Below are positions 5,809 to 9,270 of a stretch of 9,270 nt of DNA, piece after piece. Source of the DNA: Phycisphaerae bacterium (GTDB lineage Bacteria; Planctomycetota; Phycisphaerae; UBA1845; UTPLA1); contig JAFGQA010000226.1 of NCBI GenBank assembly GCA_016935885.1, positions 1-9,270 of the forward strand. Reading direction: 5' to 3'. Made by a program: the position numbers and the translations under genes. Under the pieces are notes generated by a model. That model was not told the DNA's origin and did no database searches. It was given only the letters and a program-made list of their open reading frames with translations. Positions within the stretch are counted from its first letter, which is position 1. Each line of letters starts with the position of its first letter.

Positions 5809-7047
5809 CTAGGGCCCCTCGATCCAGCCTCCGCCCAGCACCTCGTCTCCGCGGTAGCACACGATCGCCTGGCCCGGCGTGACGGCCAGTTGTGGCTCGT
5901 CGAATCGCACGCACATGCGGCTGCCAGGCAGTGGCAGGACGTCGGCTGGGGCGGCCTTGTGCTGGTAACGGATCTGCACGTCCGCCCGGATCGGCTCCGT
6001 CGGCACTTCGCACAGCCAACGCACGCCGGAGGCCGTCGCCGTGGGAGACAACAGCGCATCGCGCGGCCCCACCGTTACCGTGTCCGTCGCGGGGTCCAGA
6101 CTAACGACGTAAACGGGGCTGCCAACGGCCACGCCCAGGCCGCGACGCTGGCCAATCGTGAAGTGGGGCAGACCATCGTGTTCGCCCAGCACGCGACCGT
6201 CGACATGTCGGATCGGGCCACGACGAAACGTATCCGGCCGGCGCGACCGCACGACGCTCGTGTAGTCGCCGTTTGGCACAAAGCAGATGTCCTGGGACTC
6301 GGGCTTGGCATGCTGCGGAAGGCCGAATCGCCGGGCATGGGCGCGAACCTCCTCCTTGGTCATTTCGCCCAAAGGGAACAGCGTTCGACGCAGGACGCTC
6401 GGGTCTACGCTGAATAGCGCGTAAGACTGGTCCTTGGCCAGGCACCGTGCCCGGAGAAGCCTCGACCGCTTGCCACCTGTCTCGATACGCGCGTAGTGAC
6501 CTGTCGCGATCAGATTCGCCCCAGCCGTGTCCGCATACGCCACGAGGCCGCCGAACTTGATCCACTGGTTGCACAGCACGCAGGGATTTGGCGTCCTGGC
6601 CGCGGCATACTCGTCGGCGAAGTGGTCTATCAGCCGAGAGAAATCCCGTGCGAAGTCCAGCACGTAGAACGGGATGCCCAACTCGTCGGCGACCCTGCGG
6701 GCGTCCGTGGCTGCCGCCGCCGAACAGCAGGCTTGGCGACGACCCTCCGACGCGGGCGTTGGATTGGCCGGTTCCGGCGGCGCGACACTCTCGTCACCAA
6801 GATGGCATCCCGCGGCCCCTGTGGCACGGGCGTCTCGCCCGTGACGACACCGCCGAGACGGCGGTGCCACAGGTCCACACCGCCGAGACGGCGGTGCCAC
6901 GAGGGCATCGGGACGCACTCCAGAGCGCATGAACACTCCCGTGACGTGGTAGCCCTGTTCCTTCAGCAGACAGGCGGCAACGCTGCTGTCCACGCCGCCG
7001 CTCATGGCAACGAGGATTTTCTTCCCGCGCTTCATCTCCTCAAGCAT
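5809..7047 (-). CDS. mnmA: tRNA-specific 2-thiouridylase with repeat-encoded insertion
   Basis: MnmA activates U34 of Lys, Glu and Gln tRNAs with ATP and installs sulfur relayed from a cysteine desulfurase. This 412-aa protein shows the PP-loop SGGVDSS (16-22), the catalytic region NPCVLCN (154-160; Cys159 is the nucleophile equivalent), ATGHYAR (181-187), KDQSY (205-209), the second catalytic Cys255 in SQDICF, and GQRRGLG (299-305) leading into the C-terminal beta-barrel. Typical family members have about 350-370 residues. The excess lies at about residues 42-103, between GVFMRSG and the ACCS..DARRVA segment, and is encoded by palindromic repeats that keep the frame open. All catalytic residues are present, so the enzyme is probably functional. 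ATG 7047 is 5 nt after the fdhD stop; ATG 7035 (MKRGKK) is an alternative, with GAGGAG directly abutting it. It ends the four-gene operon. Confidence 0.93.
   Translation of the reverse strand: MLEEMKRGKKILVAMSGGVDSSVAACLLKEQGYHVTGVFMRSGVRPDALVAPPSRRCGPVAPPSRRCRHGRDARATGAAGCHLGDESVAPPEPANPTPASEGRRQACCSAAAATDARRVADELGIPFYVLDFARDFSRLIDHFADEYAAARTPNPCVLCNQWIKFGGLVAYADTAGANLIATGHYARIETGGKRSRLLRARCLAKDQSYALFSVDPSVLRRTLFPLGEMTKEEVRAHARRFGLPQHAKPESQDICFVPNGDYTSVVRSRRPDTFRRGPIRHVDGRVLGEHDGLPHFTIGQRRGLGVAVGSPVYVVSLDPATDTVTVGPRDALLSPTATASGVRWLCEVPTEPIRADVQIRYQHKAAPADVLPLPGSRMCVRFDEPQLAVTPGQAIVCYRGDEVLGGGWIEGP
6818..6900. repeat. Palindromic repeat element inserted in frame in mnmA
   Basis: The element starts with CCTGTGGCAC (6818-6827) and has the exact inverted match GTGCCACAGG at 6864-6873. 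Internal hairpins are CACGGGCG-TCT-CGCCCGTG (6825-6843) and CACCGCCG-AGA-CGGCGGTG (6849-6867). A 24-nt unit beginning ACACCGCCGAGACGG is repeated with a 30-nt period (6847-6870 and 6877-6900). Thirty is a multiple of three, so the MnmA frame is kept and the protein shows a 10-residue repeat containing VAPPSRRC, then RHGRDARATG. Its CCTGTGGCAC edge is the same as the one at 2881-2890. Confidence 0.9.
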
Positions 7048-7052
7048 AGGAT

Positions 7053-7904
7053 TCAGGGTGTCAAGGATTCAAGGCCTTGAATCCTTCGAGGGTGGGTATA
7101 GATCGTCGCGCGATCGTCGCGCACAAAGCCGCAAAGGGTGATGTTGCAGCGTTCGGCCGCCTGGATCGCGAGCGAGGATGGGGCCGATACCGCCGCGATC
7201 AATTCGATGCCGGCCCGGGCACACTTGGCGACCAGTTCCAGGCTCACGCGGCCGGATAGCATGACGCCACGTTGCTGCAAAGACTGCTCGTTCAAGAGGC
7301 ACTTGCCGATGGATTTGTCTAGCGCGTTGTGCCGCCCGATGTCCTCGCCGGTGGCAATGATCTCACCGTCCGCCGAGAAGATGGCCGCAGCGTGTGTCGC
7401 GCCCGTCCGCGTGAAGAGGGCTTGCCTGCTGCGGGCATCCCGGCCCACCTGACAGAGGACGAAGTTCGGTACGCGCAACGTGCTCTTGGCGAGGGTCAGA
7501 CCTGCCATGAGCTTGTCAATGTTTCGACTGCCACACAACCCGCATGAACTCGTTACAATCAGGCTTCGGCCCGATGGGACCTGCTCCAGGCTGTCCAATT
7601 GCATGGCAATGATCGGGGGATCGCCTCGCCGGGAGAGCTTGATGACGTCATCCACGCCCGAAATCATCCCTTCGGAAAAAACAAACCCGATGGCCAGGGC
7701 AACGGCGTCACAGGGGGTACACATCACGGCAAAACTGCCAGCGCCTTCGACCATGATGGTGAGGAGCGTTTCCACCACTACTTCGCAATGATCCCGCGCC
7801 GGCGGGGCGCCGCTCGCGGAGACGCGCAGCGGATCAACGGCGCGAACCCATTCGCTCGTGTCGTCGGCAGCGTCTTCGAAGGTAAACGCGCGCTTGGCCT
7901 TCAC
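7053..7904 (-). CDS. fdhD: Formate dehydrogenase accessory sulfurtransferase
   Basis: FdhD takes sulfur from the cysteine desulfurase IscS and transfers it to the molybdenum (bis-MGD) cofactor before its insertion into formate dehydrogenase, acting in the cytoplasm. This 283-aa protein has the usual length and the diagnostic motifs: SSCGLCG with the sulfur-carrying Cys121 and Cys124, GATHAAAIF (168-176), GEDIGRHNALDK (186-197) and LSGRVSLELV (216-225). An additional CXXC (Cys62, Cys65) sits where the family has a conserved TP-loop. It starts at GTG 7904, overlapping the stop of the upstream gene by 4 nt (GTGA), which indicates translational coupling. Its last codons contain a perfect 24-nt palindrome. 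No formate dehydrogenase structural gene is in the window, so the client enzyme is encoded elsewhere. Confidence 0.94.
   Translation of the reverse strand: MKAKRAFTFEDAADDTSEWVRAVDPLRVSASGAPPARDHCEVVVETLLTIMVEGAGSFAVMCTPCDAVALAIGFVFSEGMISGVDDVIKLSRRGDPPIIAMQLDSLEQVPSGRSLIVTSSCGLCGSRNIDKLMAGLTLAKSTLRVPNFVLCQVGRDARSRQALFTRTGATHAAAIFSADGEIIATGEDIGRHNALDKSIGKCLLNEQSLQQRGVMLSGRVSLELVAKCARAGIELIAAVSAPSSLAIQAAERCNITLCGFVRDDRATIYTHPRRIQGLESLTP
7063..7086. repeat. Perfect 24-nt palindrome at the fdhD/mnmA junction
   Basis: AAGGATTCAAGG is followed at once by its exact reverse complement, over the last codons of fdhD and 16 nt upstream of the mnmA start codon. The half-site resembles the CTTGAATCCTCGA repeats at 4485-4497 and 4686-4698. 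It could be an mRNA hairpin controlling mnmA expression, a protein-binding site, or another dispersed repeat. Confidence 0.85.
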
Positions 7905-8707
7905 TCCGGCGGATCCCCCCTACCCAATGGCGTGGTAACGCACTTGTCCGCAAAGGCCGCTACCTCCGCGTTCACGCGCTTGAAGGTGTCGAGCAAACGC
8001 CGGCCCTCGCGAGAAAGGCTGGACTTCCCGCCGCCCGCGCCACCCGGCTGGGCAACGAGCAACTGCTTGCCCAGGTGCTTCTCGGCGCCCTTGATCAGGT
8101 TCCACGCGTGGCGATAGCTGACGTGTCCCACCTTGGCCGCCTCACGCAACGTCCCAAGGCGATCCACGTTCTCCAACAGGCGGGCCAACCCAACGCCAAA
8201 GGCGTGCTCCTCGCCAACGACGAACCATACCTTCGTTCGCACCGCCGGTCCCGGCTTCGTCAAGAAGCGCTTCTGCTCGACGAGTAGGTCGCAAACGGCC
8301 TCACGCAGCATCCTATCCGCCAACTTGGCTCGGAGGACCTTCCTCCAACTGCGAATGGTGGCCCCGGGACCGACCCGCACGTGCGCCCGTTCGCGCAGAA
8401 CGTTCCTATCACTCCGAATGTCCTTGCTGTGAGGCGCGCTGTCCACGAAGATGATGATGTCCCCTTGTCCTCTCCGGGCAGCGTGATTGCATTCCAAGAC
8501 GATGTGTTCGTGTTCGTTGCCGCAGCGTTTGAGGAACGATTCCACCTCCGAGCGCGTCCGGAAGTAGTTCGTCGGCTTGCCGGCCTGCGGTTCACCGCAG
8601 CCGTGCTTGGCATAGACCGCTCCCGGAAGCAGGTCACACAGTCGCTGAGCGAGGTAAGTCTTCCCTACGCCTCGGCATGCGCCGCAGATGACCCACGTCG
8701 TCGTCAT
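7901..8707 (-). CDS. P-loop (MobB-like) / ModE-type HTH fusion protein
   Basis: This 268-aa protein has two recognisable parts. The N-terminal 165 residues resemble a P-loop nucleotide-binding protein: a Walker A of the [AG]xxxxGKT type (ACRGVGKT, 10-17), a hydrophobic strand IIIFVDS (84-90), and an early KHG (34-36) reminiscent of MobB, the GTP-binding partner in molybdopterin guanine dinucleotide synthesis. Residues about 170-250 match the winged-helix DNA-binding domain of ModE: GTLREAAKVGHVSYRHAW, then GGAGGGKSSLSREGRRLL, closely parallel to the ModE helix-turn-helix and its glycine-rich wing. There is no molybdate-binding Mop/TOBE domain after it. The inference is a regulator or cofactor-handling protein whose DNA binding is tied to nucleotide or cofactor binding. 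It overlaps both neighbours by 4 nt (ATGA upstream, GTGA downstream), and the fdhD neighbour supports a molybdenum-enzyme role. The MobB similarity is weaker evidence than the ModE similarity. Confidence 0.8.
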   Translation of the reverse strand: MTTTWVICGACRGVGKTYLAQRLCDLLPGAVYAKHGCGEPQAGKPTNYFRTRSEVESFLKRCGNEHEHIVLECNHAARRGQGDIIIFVDSAPHSKDIRSDRNVLRERAHVRVGPGATIRSWRKVLRAKLADRMLREAVCDLLVEQKRFLTKPGPAVRTKVWFVVGEEHAFGVGLARLLENVDRLGTLREAAKVGHVSYRHAWNLIKGAEKHLGKQLLVAQPGGAGGGKSSLSREGRRLLDTFKRVNAEVAAFADKCVTTPLGRGDPPE

Positions 8708-8997
8708 TCAAAACATCCCAACTCGCACGCGCGGACCTTGATGTCAAGTATGTTAAGCAACGCACTCATCTTGCGGCCGCCTACTCCCAGTTTCTCGGCC
8801 ACCGCCCGAGCCGTCGGGCAAGCAATCCATCCACCAACTTGAAGGGTGGTCAGATTGCAGGGTAACCGCTCCTCCGATTCGACGGCGCGCACCGTGGCGT
8901 CGCTGTCCGAGACGACCTCGATAGATAACCCCTCATCGCTGACGAAAGCAGCCACCTGCTCCCGTAACGCCTCGGGAACACTCAAGCTGGCGCTCAT
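8704..8997 (-). CDS. 97-aa conserved-looking protein, first gene of the fdhD operon
   Basis: I cannot assign this 97-aa soluble protein to a named family. Residues 1-50 are acidic (DEGLSIEVVSDSDATVRAVESEE). Residues 58-90 read like a helix-turn-helix-sized domain (PTARAVAEKLGVGGRKMSALLNILDIKVR), suggesting DNA or protein binding. The C-terminus is CELGCF (Cys91, Cys95), with Cys47 and Cys60 earlier, so metal binding or thiol chemistry is possible. It starts at ATG 8997 with a strong GAGGAG site and its stop overlaps the next gene's start by 4 nt, so it is translated together with the P-loop/ModE fusion and fdhD. A role in regulating or maturing a molybdenum or tungsten enzyme is inferred only from context. 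Confidence 0.78.
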   Translation of the reverse strand: MSASLSVPEALREQVAAFVSDEGLSIEVVSDSDATVRAVESEERLPCNLTTLQVGGWIACPTARAVAEKLGVGGRKMSALLNILDIKVRACELGCFE

Positions 8998-9002
8998 GGG
9001 AA

Positions 9003-9008
9003 CTCCTC
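9003..9008 (-). promoter_or_regulatory. Ribosome binding site of the first fdhD-operon gene
   Basis: GAGGAG on the minus strand lies 5 nt before ATG 8997. It confirms this start rather than a longer frame. Confidence 0.7.
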
Positions 9009-9090
9009 GCCCTCAGGCACCCTGCTGATCCGTCGCCTCCGGCGGTCCCACGGTGGATTACCGGACCGGACCGTGACGCGGTGCGCGCAG

Positions 9091-9119
9091 ATTATATCCC
9101 CAGCAGGAGCAGATGAGAA
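9091..9119 (-). promoter_or_regulatory. Sigma70-like promoter of the fdhD operon
   Basis: On the minus strand TTCTCA (9114-9119), a 17-nt spacer and a consensus TATAAT (9091-9096) precede the four-gene operon. Transcription would begin near 9084 and leave a GC-rich leader of about 85 nt. An AT-rich hexamer is striking in this GC-rich DNA. No clear ModE-box dyad is visible over it. Confidence 0.6.
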
Positions 9120-9151
9120 ATCGGCCTCAATGGGTCCATGACAGTTTGGGC

Positions 9152-9240
9152 GGGTGCCACTGGCAGCTTGCCTGCCAGTGCGTATGCCCCATGCGTCCAC
9201 CAGAGACACCACACGGGCGGACAAGCCGCCCGTGGCACCC
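9152..9240. repeat. Complete 89-nt palindromic repeat element with terminal inverted repeats
   Basis: The ends are GGGTGCCAC (9152-9160) and its exact reverse complement GTGGCACCC (9232-9240). Inside are two 9-5-9 hairpins: CACTGGCAG-CTTGC-CTGCCAGTG (9158-9180) and CACGGGCGG-ACAAG-CCGCCCGTG (9212-9234). This is the cleanest example in the window of the design also seen at 2881-2930 and 6818-6873: a GTGCCAC edge with GC-rich hairpins next to it. It lies upstream of the fdhD-operon promoter. Bases 9241-9270 show nothing I can support. Confidence 0.88.
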
Positions 9241-9270
9241 AGAATCGAATGCCGCCGGAAGTGTCACGGA

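Noticed and set aside
6847..6900. Possible CRISPR array
   Set aside because: Only two units with a 30-nt period and a 6-nt gap, no spacers, and the unit is translated within mnmA.
6496..7080. Rightward 194-aa frame
   Set aside because: Antisense to mnmA. Its apparent 'CGTGVSPV' phrases are translations of the palindromic repeat.
9085..9125. ModE-box-like operator over the TATAAT
   Set aside because: Only one AT-rich half is visible; I could not find the matching inverted half expected for a ModE dimer site.
8994..9224. Leftward 76-aa frame upstream of the 97-aa gene
   Set aside because: Although it ends with an ATGA overlap, it covers the TATAAT promoter, the structured leader and part of the palindromic repeat, and has no domain.

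Overview
The window is GC-rich bacterial DNA, fully coding-dense apart from two intergenic stretches (about 4399-4946 and 5472-5808) and the right-hand 270 bases. I see no rRNA, tRNA, CRISPR array, transposase or phage gene. Several short palindromic repeats encode or resemble the phrases 'HGRDAR', 'GETPVPQ' and 'GTGAKAG'. From memory, such repeats are common in Planctomycetota genomes and some related PVC bacteria. Together with the gene content they suggest a planctomycete-like organism, probably with an anaerobic or formate-using lifestyle because fdhD is present. This placement is inference.

Layout. (1) 96-4398, minus strand, reads right to left as a compact three-gene cluster: a small ribbon-helix-helix/zinc-finger protein, then an Eco57I/TaqI-like N6-adenine DNA methyltransferase 5 nt downstream, then a large MFS-transporter/PlsC-acyltransferase fusion 23 nt further on. 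(2) 4399-4946 is a divergent intergenic region holding a palindromic repeat and a candidate promoter for the rightward gene. (3) 4947-5471, plus strand, is an orphan single-pass membrane protein. (4) 5472-5808 is repeat-rich non-coding DNA, including an inverted copy of the repeat on the other side of the orphan gene. (5) 5809-8997, minus strand, reads right to left as a tightly coupled four-gene operon: a 97-aa Cys-containing protein, a P-loop (MobB-like)/ModE-type HTH fusion, fdhD and mnmA. The first three genes overlap by 4 nt at each junction and mnmA starts 5 nt after fdhD. A good sigma70-like promoter (TATAAT, 17-nt spacer) lies about 95-120 nt upstream of the first gene. (6) 9152-9240 is another bounded palindromic repeat.

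How the genes may work together. The right operon looks like a molybdenum/tungsten-enzyme maturation module: FdhD delivers sulfur to the molybdenum cofactor of formate dehydrogenase, the P-loop/ModE fusion may handle or sense cofactor or metal, and the 97-aa protein is an unnamed partner. MnmA, a tRNA 2-thiolase, is also an acceptor of cysteine-desulfurase sulfur, so fdhD and mnmA may share a sulfur donor. The left cluster combines DNA methylation with phospholipid transport and acylation. Its functional link is unclear.

The most distinctive feature is that GC-rich hairpin repeats of one general design occur between genes and also, in frame, inside two coding sequences: mnmA at 6818-6900 and the methyltransferase at about 2807-2990. 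In both cases they sit in positions expected to be tolerant loops or linkers. This looks like a protein-invading palindromic element system comparable in principle to Rickettsia palindromic elements.
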